Positions 13,923 through 27,110 of a stretch of 64,000 bases of DNA are shown here, piece by piece. Made by a program: the position numbers and the translations under genes. Position 1 is the stretch's first letter, and each line of letters starts with the position of its first letter. Under the pieces are notes generated by a model that saw nothing but the letters and a program-made list of their open reading frames with translations, did not search any database and was not told the origin of the DNA. The DNA is from Balanoglossus misakiensis (lineage: Eukaryota > Hemichordata): NCBI GenBank assembly GCA_040954595.2, contig CM082580.2:10974001-11038000 (forward strand), written 5' to 3'.

Positions 13923-13979
13923 CGGCGCAGCTGATAGATAGAACACTGGAAAAGCCTTCGGGGACGTTGGTTCGAGTCC
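13923..13979 (+). repeat. tRNA-like sequence, probable tRNA-derived SINE head or tRNA pseudogene
   Basis: An A-box-like element (CGGCGCAGCTGA, 13923-13934) is followed 34 bases later by a perfect pol III B box (GGTTCGAGTCC, 13969-13979), which is the tRNA spacing. The intervening AGAACACTGG also resembles a tRNA anticodon-arm region. The T-stem pairs at only two of five positions and no acceptor stem forms with the flanks, so this is not a functional tRNA. A SINE head is the likelier origin; its 3' end is not clear. Confidence 0.4.
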
Positions 13980-16684
13980 TTGCATGAGTCATCATTTAGT
14001 TTTCAATGAAAACGGTCTGGAGTAATTCTTGGGTCTAAACTTCGCATTAACCCGTCTTCGTGAGCCTTGCTCCACACGCGCCCCTCCGAACCTGCCCAAA
14101 CTAAGCGTACATAGTCCCGGAGGACGAAATGGCGTCTGGGGACCTATGGATTGGACAGGCTCCGTCTCTTCGTGCGATCTGAGATCAGAACAGCTTTTAC
14201 ATTTTTTGTAAAGTTGCGATATTTCATGTACACATAGGCCTAGAAGTATGCACTTTCACTTCACGTGCATGAAATAACTGATTCCAAATCCGATTCTGTC
14301 AAAGATTTCATCACTGAGAATGATTTTTGCGTTGATGTTCGTCATTTCTTTCCTCGTCTATGATGCCACCTCTACCTGCGGCAAAAGAGATTTACATATA
14401 GCAAATTATGAGCTATCTCCGGTCACGTATGTCGTATAAATTATCGCGCATATTTGCCACGCCCGCAATGATTAATACTGGTGGTATTGTAGAAGTCTGA
14501 AACTGAACGAATACGTTCTTTGCACCCGAGTGCCGCAAGCCGCTTCATAGCAAGACCCGAGTTCCGGAGTGTAGGTGACATGCGCTTGCGGGCGTTTTTC
14601 CTTTTACGAGTCGTCCAATTAAACTGTTAGACTAAATCATATCGTCATATGTCGGTGTTTTCAAATTTGCAAAAAATAGACCCATATCTGTATTCGTGTC
14701 CTTCCTGGCGCGGCTGTAATCTGTAAGTGAATTATGATTGCATCTGCGTTCTTTTATTGGACCGCGCCACATATTCTCTATTAGTGTTATCTTTGGTAAT
14801 TTATACGCATATGTATACATTCTTCGTTGATAATGTCACTCATCGCTCCTGGACATAGAGCAGCCAACGAATTTACGCTGTCTTCCTGGGTTTAACTACA
14901 AACACAGTATGGAGGGAAACCAAGCGTACAATTTAGTATCGAGGGTACCGTTATACTACGCGGCATTTAAATAACAAGGGAGACAGATGTGCGAAGATAC
15001 TTGTCCCCTTGTCTCATGCAAGCATATTTAACCGAGTAAAAACTGCTGGCAATATAACCTCCGTACCAAAGTGTCCCCCAAACTCGGCAATCTTGTACCG
15101 CGGCAATGCAACATTAACCTCGGCGTGAAATGTTAGGGGAAACAGCAACACCAGTCAATATTTGCGTTATTAGAAAGACATTCAGAGACAGCACTAAACA
15201 TCTGAATGTAACGCGAATCGAATTTACGATCAGACTGAGATGTCGTTGGCAATGTTTCAGCACACACCTGCGATTTGCCCGATCGATAGGGCAAAGGCCC
15301 CATGCATTGTGTTCCAATCGGTCAGAAGGAGAAACCTGTCCGCTTGAAAGATTACACGGCGCGTGCTTATCATTAAGAACAGATAATTTTCACTATCTTA
15401 CGTAAACTCTTGCTATCCCAATCCACCCAATTTCTTTAAAATAGTGTACAAGATCCAGAGTCTGCACGATTGGGAATCTGCCACATACATGTATGTAGCC
15501 GACTTCATTTTACCGGAATTAATACTTTAAAAGGCTCAGTTTTATAGCCCGTATGCTCTCTCGTTCTCTCCATTTGATGAGGTCCTCCTCCGCGTCGTAT
15601 CAACCCCGGGAACAACTTAGACAAGCTGTGTCGAAGTGTGCTGTCAACCCGTTTGATTTGTACGTCTCCTCCGTGATCTCATCTCGAACCACTTTTAGTT
15701 CATGATTCCGTGATTCCAAGAACGAAGTGAAGCCACGTGTTGTGTTTGTTGCTATCTATTAATATCTCATTTCCTGTTATTTCAATTAATTTCTGTGTGT
15801 GTCTGTTATGTGAAGTGTTAAAGTCTGTGTTATTTTCTTAGTAATAAGCAAGATTAAGCACTAACTCACTGCTCGATCGAGTCAACTGTTTCTTTCGCTG
15901 GAGGCGCGCGCGGTACAAATGCATCGTTGGTTTTCATCGTCCCCTGTGGTTATAGAGAATAACACAATCAGTGAAATGGGTTGAAGGGAAATAAAACACG
16001 GTGGAAGGTGGAGGGCTGCCAATAACATTACAATACTGGTTGACCATTTAATAGCAGACGTGATATGTATCATTCATCTCATATCAATGCGCGTTTGCAG
16101 GCGACTTGAGTTGCGCACAAATACACGTCACTTTACACTACGGGTCTATTTAACACATTTCACCAGGGTAATTGGTTAATTAGCGCCCGTGTAACGTGTG
16201 AAAAAACTGCGCAGCAATATATAGACTTCCTACAGAATCACTGGCTTGCATTTCGGTATCGACATCAAATTGCAGTATATAGTAATCTAAAACGTCGCTG
16301 TGCTTTCCAGACAGCCTTCGCATCAGTGCGTCCCATTCAGAGCGACTCCATCTCAGCGAGATTTAGTCATGAGTTTTCCGACACGGTGATTCACACCTGA
16401 TGAAAATAAAACGAAAGGGAGGCGTAATTGCCTCGCAATAGCTGGCAATACATGCGGTTCTCATACCCATGGGATGCGCTTAACGCGCCGCCAGATAACT
16501 GTGTCAACAATTATCAGTGTCTTCGTCAAATATTGACAGGTCGTGACTTGGTCATATCCGAGCTCTTGTCACCATGTTTATTGTTTCATCACAGTATATA
16601 TTGTTTGGAGATATCCCTCAATTACACATAGGACGTTGGGTTAAAGAGACAATAGCGGTATATTCTGTATACATGGATAGCAGT

Positions 16685-16709
16685 CATGCATGCATGCATG
16701 CGTGCGTGT
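16685..16709. repeat. CATG/CGTG microsatellite
   Basis: Alternating CATGCATG then CGTGCGTG units. Confidence 0.85.
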
Positions 16710-19700
16710 ATCCACGCATTCGTAATATTCAATGTAGTATATACTTTTCAAGATAGTTCTTTTCAACGTGCATATAGATTACGCGACAAGTCCAACAATG
16801 GTCACCTGGCGACTTGCGTAGATCTGCACACATTGTAGACTGTCACAATGCAATGTGCCACTTTTTCCTTATCCGATATCGTTCACTTTCCCTTGGAGTC
16901 TAGTCTAGTCAGATTGCTTTCTTTGCCAGTAAAGTTTTATGTAACGTCACAATACACACCACAATGAGTCACGGGTTGCCAGTTTTATTTCCAGGACAGA
17001 AAAAACAATCCCCGTGGATACTAGTTATCAAATTTATTTCCTGGTCACACGTGATCATGAGAAATGAGAATTTGCAATACGGCGACGTGACTGCTAAGTT
17101 CGCCATTAAAACACGTGTTACGGCTTATGTAAATGTTATGACGCAGTTACTTCTCTTCCCCGAGAGCCAATTTACACTCATCCTCTGTCAACAGCCTTGG
17201 ACAGTAAGATGCATCTCTGTGTAACTGGCGATCCCCGGAGATAGAGAATGGGTGCCATAGCCACAGTAAAGACCAGGCATTGAATACAGGGCGAATACAA
17301 CCTTTTTGACAACTTGTGTGAGATAATGCCAGTCTATAATGTCATGCAAACGACTGTGTTGGAGGAGCAAAAGCCCGGGGATATACAATCATGTTTCACT
17401 AGCTAGTCAAATTTCTTTTCAACATCTCAATGCAGAAATTTACGCAAGGCGTGATTTTCTTTTGCTTGTCTGGCTAATTGGCCCTTAATCCCCTACAAAG
17501 TGGCGTTTCAAACAAATGCCATCCTCTATATTGCCTAATCGTACAAACTAACACCATGTACGTAGGCTGTGCGGCTCAGGTTGTCTTTCATAGAAAAAAA
17601 CCCTGCGATTTCTTCGCGAAAAACAGTCTTAACGGCGTGTCCTTTTTCACCAATCGGTGCTCGCTTTTAGGTAGTGGATTAGAGAAACCAGAACATGTAT
17701 TTTGACTACAAAGGGTAAACACCCAAAGTTCAAGACTGTCAATCCCGAACCCGAGAGTTTTTTTCTTCACGGACATCTGTCGATCTTTCTGAGTTGTTAG
17801 ACTAACAAGTTAATGGTGATTAGCCCGCCCAAACCAAAGAACACCAATTAATGAGATGTCCTTTTAACCGTTGAATTGTTCTGTTTCTTTAGTGTCCGCA
17901 ACACTTCGAATATATTATACCGGGAGCTTATACCCTGGAGTGAACGTGTAAAAACTCGAGATTTCGGGTTGTCTTTTGTGTGGAGGCAAAGTTAGTTATC
18001 TGGTTTCTATATATAGTCCTTGTACGGCGACTTGTGCTCGAAGATATAAAAGAGCCCAGCACATCTGCACAAAAACAGCAGACGGCATAAAAACAACCAG
18101 ACTGTGAAAGTAGATGTGGAATCACGACTGTCGCATACGATTTGCGGATCATGGATTGTGTCGAGTTGTCATTTGACGCCAGTTCGCCACCGAGATCTGT
18201 GTGTGGGCCAACAAAAGGCACCCACCGCGAGCAAACACCGACTGCAGAGACGGGACAAAACGAGCCGTGCCGTCGGGCGTTTACTCTGCAGCTTATACTA
18301 TAGTTAGTGGTTGTGATGCTCTGCCACTGCAGATCCCCCGCGAAAATCCGGTGGTGATTTACAGTCGAGGGTTGCTGCTGTATGCACATGAGGTCACTTT
18401 CACAGACGTGGCTATTTTAATTTCCAACACTGACAAAATTTAAGATTCCAGAATCCGTCGACCAGGTGGCACGAGCTACCGTCCGGAATGTTACAACAAC
18501 GTGCTCATAACACGTGTGTTTGTCGCACTGCATTGGATTTACCAACTCATACATGTAAACGACCATATCAGAAAAATGCTAACCGAGACTGGAGTTGTGA
18601 TTTGTCAGTAATGAACAAACAAACAATTAAAATAGCAAACAGGTATGAAACAAGTCACAAAACAGTGTATTTAACGGAGGACACATGGTTGTGACCTGGC
18701 AGTTAAATATTTGCATTACCAGGCAGACATCACTCGTCTGACTTGGTTATAACACGATCTATGACTGCGCCGTGATGCTTTAACAACACGAAAGTGAAAT
18801 GAAAACCCCGAGTTCGACAATTTCCTGGTGTTTAAAAACCCTAGCCAAGTGCCTTCGAACACTTTATTGGTACATGTAGTTCGTGCGAGTCATTCTTTTG
18901 ACGTAACTTAGAGAACATGCGTGACGTCACGAAAAACCTTTGTGTGCCTATTAGCATGATTGGCGCAACGTTCCAGTGTAGTTTCGTCGGGGGCGACTCC
19001 ACTAATGAAATGGCAGCCGCTTCTAACCCGGCATTTTCGGTTGCACCCCACCTGCCTCAAGCCACGTGCCATGCTGGACATGTCTATCCTAACCAGTCCT
19101 TGCAGACAAATCTGGCACTGATATCCAATTGTCGACCAACTATAATAGCTTGAAAATAGGCCCGTCAAGGAGACACCAGATACCTGGGCCAGCCTCTCCT
19201 GCAGCAGAGACGGATCCCCCGAAGCATCTCTCTGCTCTAGTCGTCTCTTTACGGCCCTTACAAGTCAGAAGACTTTGATTAGCATTTAATTCAGACCCCG
19301 AAGAGTAAACCGCCGATGCTTAAATATTTATTTAGCCATAAATCCTTAGTCGCACAAAGGCAGTTGGCTATGAACACTTGAAAAGATCTTGTTCCTGTAA
19401 ATAATATTGAAGAATGCGCTACTAGATTTGTACATAGACATTTGTACGACTAGTGAACCAAAAGTGCTTTCTGTTTTACGTCATAGCTAATTTGAATATC
19501 TACTTAGACAAAATCTAATATGTCTAGCATAGCCTGCTGGGGAAATGATTCCCAGAGAATTTGTCAGATGTCCTTTTAGATCCCTAAGTATAACGTATTG
19601 CAGCGTGGCACGTCATGAAGTGTCCTAATGTTTACTGTACAGAAGAAAACATCTTAATACATGTAGTTTAGTACACACAGCGTCATTGTCGTGATTAATT

Positions 19701-22700
19701 ACAAAGTTAATGTAACTGTCCGGTAACATCAACCTTGACAGGCGCTGCCAAACCCGGAAGGCAGTGACACAAACCCCTCCATCCGTAGCTGACTGAAGGA
19801 CTCGCAGTGTGCAGACATGATTTCGCCTGCAACTTGATGAAAACATCTGTTCTGGTTCTCGATATAAATTCTCTTGTATAGTCTGAGATTAGTCGATTTT
19901 ATGCCAATCACATATTCCTCGACTGCCGCTGTCTGACACTAGGGCACGGCATATGGCATGCTTAACCGTCTATATTTGAACGCTTAATACGACTTTCAAT
20001 ATTGAAGCCGCTGCTTTGTCAATTTTATCCTGTTTTCGCGATAAAAGCATGTGACCAAAGTGGTCTAGATATAAGGGCCCCAGATGGCGGATACGTTCAA
20101 CAGATTGTCGACTCGAGATGTATTCATTGACGTGTCCTTTCCTTGTCCCTTTCAGGAGAAGAGCAACTGTTCAGTTTTTGAATTCTATTTGTGTAATTGT
20201 TTTCCTGACGTGAGAGCTCTTTTCCAATCGCCATCCTTCCTCTAATCTATGACGTGTTTTCGTCATATGATTTCGAACTTTCTGAACCATATTTATTGCG
20301 TGCAAACTTATCAATCTCTAATGTCTTCATTCACTAAACTACCTCAGCGGTTTAATAGCACTTACTATCGTTGTGGTGGCATGATGTCTGCAGTCCCGTT
20401 TAGCAGGTGTTAAAACGAAGGAAAAACTTAAGATTCTTTCCGCGACTTTTACAATGGCTTTCACAATTTTATAGCACCTGGAGCCATTAAAAATGTAGAA
20501 CTACACAACTAGCACTGGTTGCGTAATCGACCGTAAACTGAAGTTGAATTTTGCCCTGATTTTATTGTCTGCTGAATTTCGGCACAATGGGGTGTGGATT
20601 GTTGAAATTAGCTGCAATGTTAAAGAGCCTATACTTCTTGATAAATACCCAGTTGATTTTATTTGGGGTTTGTCTGCCATCCAACTGCGGTAGTCAAAAC
20701 AATATTTTACCAACGCGTGGGCCTTGTGAAGTTGGGCCATTGCCTTTCGGAATCCGATCGCCCGTCCGATGACAATAGGCATTGATGAGACTTGGCTGAA
20801 AATAAAACATGTTTAAACACGTAGTGTTCTATTGCTAATTGCTCAATTGTTAAGATGGGCTATTGGCCGCGAGTGCTGACTGAGAGAGACAGAATTTGTC
20901 TGTAGACATGCGGTATGTCTTAGCAGGGGGTGATCAGTTATACGCAAATTCCTGGATGCTTTCTTGTGTATTTGCACACGCTGTATAGATATTTGGATAC
21001 TAGGAAATCGAAAGAGTTATCGATATCTTTACTGCCGTGATCGAAACTGTGGGTTCGCAAACCATGTTTATGCGTCATCATCATCGACAAAAGTTTCCTC
21101 GTGAAAATTGACTTAATATACGCAAGGATAATACCATGTACAATTTGACACTGACATATAATTCGATCCGACTTCAAGGTTTTCAACGGTGCCTGGAAAT
21201 AAGATACTGGTGTAGAATTTTATTCCGGTCTTCAAATTAAACTCTGGTTCTGGACTTGTCACGGGTTGCAGGCACGTGACATCGCATTCCTCGTAAACCA
21301 GGATTCACTTCGGGGTTCCAGTCTTCCATCAGGAAGCTACGTGTATTTCTCGCGGTTGGGTTAATTCTGGGGCTGAAGCATGGGCTCCGAATTGCATTGT
21401 GGGTAACCAAGACTTGTTGTCGTGACTTGCCTTTTCAATCACGAGGTTGTTGTCTTCGCTGAGAAAGCCGGCATGTACAGTTCCCAGTTATTTTTAGCAG
21501 AAAGGATTTGCCTCTTCAGGGTTCGATCGCCTGCTGCATGTGGTGTCAATTAGAGTTGATTGGATTCCATTAACTGGAATGTCCTATTGAAATTTCTTGA
21601 ACAAGGACGTCTTTTTAATTTTAATGATATCATCCAGTAAGGACGGTATAAAATGACATTTCAGGAGCAAGCATGTATGCCATGCAATTCCGGGACTGCC
21701 ACTTAGCGAGTCCAAACGTCGTTTCACAGTCTCCATTCCGAACGTTATAACGTTTAGCGTCGATGTATTGAGCGAGACCCCCCTGTCTTGATACTGGTGT
21801 TTTAAAAGAACCGCATCTCTCTTCATGGTATTTTCTTTCGATGGCGGAACAATAGAGGAAAACATGAAGACGATGTGGGTTTTCATCTTTTCAATCGGTG
21901 CCACTTTCTTTTGCGATGACGGAATCTTTTATTTGTCACGAATGCTACAATTACATTTTTTCACCAGCACTGATCTTATTACTATTAGCATAATATTGTC
22001 ACGATTCCGCACGACCGTGACGGTTATAGGGGAGATTGCTTGAGGGACAGCATGGATTCATATAATAGAAGGCAGGGTGCCGCGTGCTTTATGGCTATTA
22101 TCATCTTCATTAATTTGAGATATATACAATTTAAGGATGCAATTTTCTACCCAGCTGGTGATTTTGACCTCACGCATGCACAGTGTTTGCAAAACCTCAG
22201 ATCTGCAGCGAAATCCCTTTAGGGGAAGGAAGAAACGCTTGGGTAATTTATCAAACAAGCTAGTCAAGTTTAAATTTGTACAGCCGATTGCAGTGGTAAC
22301 AGTACAGTACACATGGATAGAATCGTGGGATAACAGGGAAAAAAACAATGAATGAACATACGTACTTTGCAGTCTGGCAGTATCGGTGTCTTGTCTGTCT
22401 CGTTCTGAATCAATAACTTACTGACAATGGGGCAATTTGGAACAGATGGAGTCAGTATTTGTTTGAAATATTCGTAATTTTTCACTTGAGAGGACCAATT
22501 CATTTCGTCCATCCAAATGCACAACGGATATTTGCGATCCTTATTCGTTAAAATAACAGACGCAAACATTTCTAAAACTTGCTTCGTTCTGAATAGTCCA
22601 CATAGGCCTAGTCGATTCTGTTAAAATCTGTAACATGTTAATTATAAGTGCCTGTCATGATTGACACGTTATTGGTGTCAAGAGGTTCATCAAAGCAATT

Positions 22701-25700
22701 AGCATATCTGTCCATTATTCAATTATGACATCCAGGGAATTATGTGCGTGGTGCAGATGCATCCAAAATCTCCGAGTGTGTTTATGAAGGTTGCTTTAAC
22801 AGCTGAAAGACAGGTAACAGAATATTAGCATTTGAGCAGTAGGATGTTTTCGAAAATCCGCAGCCCCATCACACATCCCACTCCCCCTTAACATCCACAC
22901 TAAATCAGTCTCCTTAAACACCGTACCGTAAACAAAAGATGAAAGTGTGTGCCCGTAAATAGCATCACGGGAAAGCATGAAGGACATACCACTTTGTAGT
23001 GTGGGGAGGGTCGGGGTCAGAATGTGTCAAGGATGTCCATGTTTAGTACTGCAATTACATTGTCCATGTATTCACAAGCTGGTCGCTGTCGTGGCCCGGG
23101 CTTTACCATCAGCGCCACTATTAAAAGGCAAAGCCTCATAAATTTCCCCATCGTTGGCGGACACCTGTTGGCACTCGGACTGGATTCACGAAGCAATTTG
23201 GTGCGTTTTGGAAAATGACCCGCGCAGCTCTACGGAAGCTTTGATTTGTTGATATTGTGCGACCGCAAACACAGTCTGACCGGAGAAGTGGACCTTTATG
23301 ACGGACCCGGTGAGTGTTAAGAAAACAAGAATGGCTTGCTTTAACACTTTTAGGCATTTTTTTGATTCCATTACCCCTTTTAATCGTGGTTTCCAAGTTG
23401 TGATATTCATTGCCAATTAGCCCAGGTTTGAAACGCAGACGAAGTGTGCTTCTTGAAGCTACGAAAGGTACGCGTACAAGTGACCTTTGGTGACGCTACA
23501 CACCTGTGAGAAAAAAAACCCACACCGCTTATTGAGTGAGCCGACAGTCTAGCTGCTGGGCATCACACGCACACCTTGAAAGTACAGCTGTCGTGACCTT
23601 CATTTCATAAAGGCATGCATGGAGATCTTTACGACGCCGGGTGTCCGTCTATGACGTATGGGTGATACTACCAACTCGTGATTTGCGAAGACTTTCGTTG
23701 CGCTTAAATCGCGTTCACTGGGACATGATTCCACCCCAGGCACTGATACAAATGTCTTAAACCCCATTTAACATATAGCGGTCATCTTTTGAGTCTTATA
23801 AAATAACAAGGAACTGCGGATCAGTCCAGATCTAATCGTAATACAAGACGCAAATTCTTAACGTTTGAATACGTCAAGGAAGGTGACAATGCCAAGAGTG
23901 TTAATTAGTCACCATCACGATAAATGTGTGCGCAATCAGCAGTGTTATTGTAAAAAAGAATTCAAGTCCGTACTAAAATTCAGTTGTCAATAATGGCAAC
24001 TACTGTTACATGTATATACAGGTTATGGTGACATACAGAATAATGGGTCAATCACCGTGTATTTTTGGTACCGTGTGGGTGGAGTGGAATGAGTTATTAT
24101 AGTTATTGCATAGATCAAAAATACTGGAAAAGTCACATGACACAACCCTTTAAAGCATATAAGAATACTGCGTGATTGTAGAGGACTTCTATTTTGTATG
24201 TGAATTGGTAAATCTTGAAGTTCGGACTGTTCCAACAATGATCATCGGGCTATACATACATTGGTGTGTTGGCAAGCAGATTTTTTTTTTATTATTATTC
24301 AATTAATGTGCGCTCGGAATAGGATGTTACGAAACTGGTCGATACACCTGTAAAATTACTGCCCTTTTAAATAGAGAATTTTGTTTACAACTCCCATAAA
24401 AGCAAGTCTTTTAGAGTTCCAACCAGCAAAAGTTTCTCTTCCAAACGACCACTCCACTCTTCCAGGAGGGTGGAGGGACGCTTGGATGAATTCGCAGAAA
24501 GAAGCGGCGTTTGCCACGACATGTTTTCCAAAATTAGCGCAGTCGATCAGATGTGGTGTGACCTCGGTCACGCACCACCAGAGAGAAAGAACTGTGATGG
24601 TACCCGTCATCGATAGATAATCAGAAGGGAAGAATCCATCTCCGGCTAAAGACCACCTTAGCGTTCAATGGAAGTCATAAAGAAATTTTGTTTTATTGCC
24701 GCAAAACCGATCATGATACTCCGTTTGCATAACAAGTTACCAGAGGGGGAACGGAGACTTGTAAATGTAGTTCCGTGTGTCCGTTCGTCGAACCAGTACT
24801 TCACAATCCTTCCACTATGACTAAATGCAAAGGCTGCGTTCCACCCTATTTGCAACCCCGTTTTTATCATGTTGGGGGTACCATTCAGATATATTTCGAT
24901 ATGCGACTGGCACAGTTCCTTATATTGGGCATCGTTGTGGAATTACTAGTAATACATGTTCCTGGCAGTCTGTTTTGCAGTTCGGTGTGACATGGTTACC
25001 GGTCAGCTATGGCAGTTTTCCTCTTCAGGGCTTTTTAGATCGATCAGTCACTCGCCTTGTTGGACTTGTCGTGAAAGGGGCATTCGGATTCCGACCTATA
25101 ATTATAAGTAGGGCGGAGACACGATTATCAACATTAAATCATTCTCACGTCATAAGGCGATAATCACTTGTGTAGCGAAGTGAGCATATCGAATTAATTG
25201 AATTATGCATGTCACCGATGTCAATTGCTATTTCATCACAAGTCCAAAATGGCGTGATTTATGGACGATGGTCGAGGCACTCTGACATCGGATGTACAAC
25301 CAAGCCAACTTGATGTGTGGTTTGTCGATCTGCCAAATCGGGAGGAAAGAACATTGTAAGACAACCGTGTATGTGTAATACACTGCCCCTTCCCTTTCTC
25401 CTTGGCCTTACCTCAATTTACACAATGTGACCTCGCAGTGAACTCTGATTAATGTGCGAGTGTCCAATGACGTGCAGCCTTGGCCACTGGGATCGACCAT
25501 ACAATGCATCAGACGTGTAAACAACCTTTAAATAGTAAGTTTACACGTGTTTTGTTGACCGTAAATACACTAATAGACGCCTACACAAAACTGGAAAGGG
25601 AACCACGACATAATTTGTCACCAAAGTACTACACGACGTGCAAAATGTCTTATATAGGTGAAATTTTTAGGAAGGGGGTACAGAAATCGAACAAGTACTT

Positions 25701-27062
25701 TTGTTTATTGACTCTCGCTTGACAATGTACGTGTAGACTTCGTCGAGAAGCTCGGCAGGACATCTTTTGAGACATGACGTACATGTAGCCCGAGTGCTAG
25801 TGTACATTTGTAAAGTGTTCTCGTTCGGGTATTGAATGTCCTTGTCCTTGAACGCCCACTTGGGAGATTTGGGGTAAGACGGTTTGTCACTACTCTGCGA
25901 ACAACAACGACACAGAACTTTCGAACAAGATCCGGTCCGTGACCATAACTCCGATTACAATATTGTAGTCGGGTAAAATTATGCAGTTCGAAATTGCCAA
26001 TTTGAACAGATTGGTAAAGCACGTAGGCAAATGCAATGTAATACCTTTGCGCATGGTTGTACCTATAGAGCACTTGGTAAACAAGTTCCTAAAATTAGAC
26101 CACTCATTCCACGGTCCAGCAATAACAAACGCTATTGTCTTTCTGACAACCGGTCACTTTTACGTTGTCCTTCCAGTTGATTTATGTTACCCACGGGGAT
26201 CATGCGCCATCAAATTATCCGTGTACATGTACATGTGGCTGCGAGGCAAGGCTGACTTCTTTCATATTTGTCTCCTGAGGGATCAGTTAGCCAATAGAAG
26301 TAATCTTTCCACTGACCATGAGTTGTGCTATTTATCGAAAATCAGGGCTTCCAAAAACCTAGAATGATTTAATTCGAAGACAAACGCACCAGTTTTGGTG
26401 CATTTAGCATGTGATCAAGTAGAAACCGTTTCAGCGCAGGTACACGCGATTTTGACGTAAGTAATATCAGAATGTGTAGTACATCTATTTGTCCCGCTGA
26501 TATTCGCCACGGTAGCCGTATTAAACCAACAATAAAAGCGATGTTTACATGGTAATTGTGTTTAATATCCAGCATAGCTGAACATATACAAGAATATATC
26601 GTTATAATCTCCAATTGATGAGAAATGACCTTATTATAGAATCACACATGTCCATACTCACGCACTTTAGCATTTTATGGATTTTGATGATCTAAATTTA
26701 GCACAGTTTTACACATATGTTGGCTTTAGTAATTTATGCATTTAAGAATTATGCAGGAACTTTGCATCACGCTTGTCAACTACCAGAATCCCCGCTGGCG
26801 AGTTTTCTTATCAGTAACATCATATTGGTGATAAATTTTATTTTTTTAATCTTCTGGTAATAATTTTAATATTCTGTTAATGGAACATATAAATATTTTT
26901 GATTAAGTCTAACTGTATCCCCGGCTGTAGATCATTTATAATGATTGATGGCGCTGTCAATTGGTATAAATTTTCCATATGATTTTCCCCCAATAAAGTG
27001 AAAATCGAACGTCGACCAAAAAATAATAAACTATGAAGAATTCTTTTAATTTGTTTTTAACC

Positions 27063-27110
27063 GATAATAATACTGATGATGATAATGATGATCATGAAAA
27101 CGATAATGAT
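27063..27110. repeat. GAT-rich imperfect repeat
   Basis: Interrupted GAT/AAT triplets. Confidence 0.7.

Noticed and set aside
21519-21531. GGGTTCGATCGCC as a pol III B box
   Set aside because: It departs from the consensus at the 3' end and no A box lies at the right distance.
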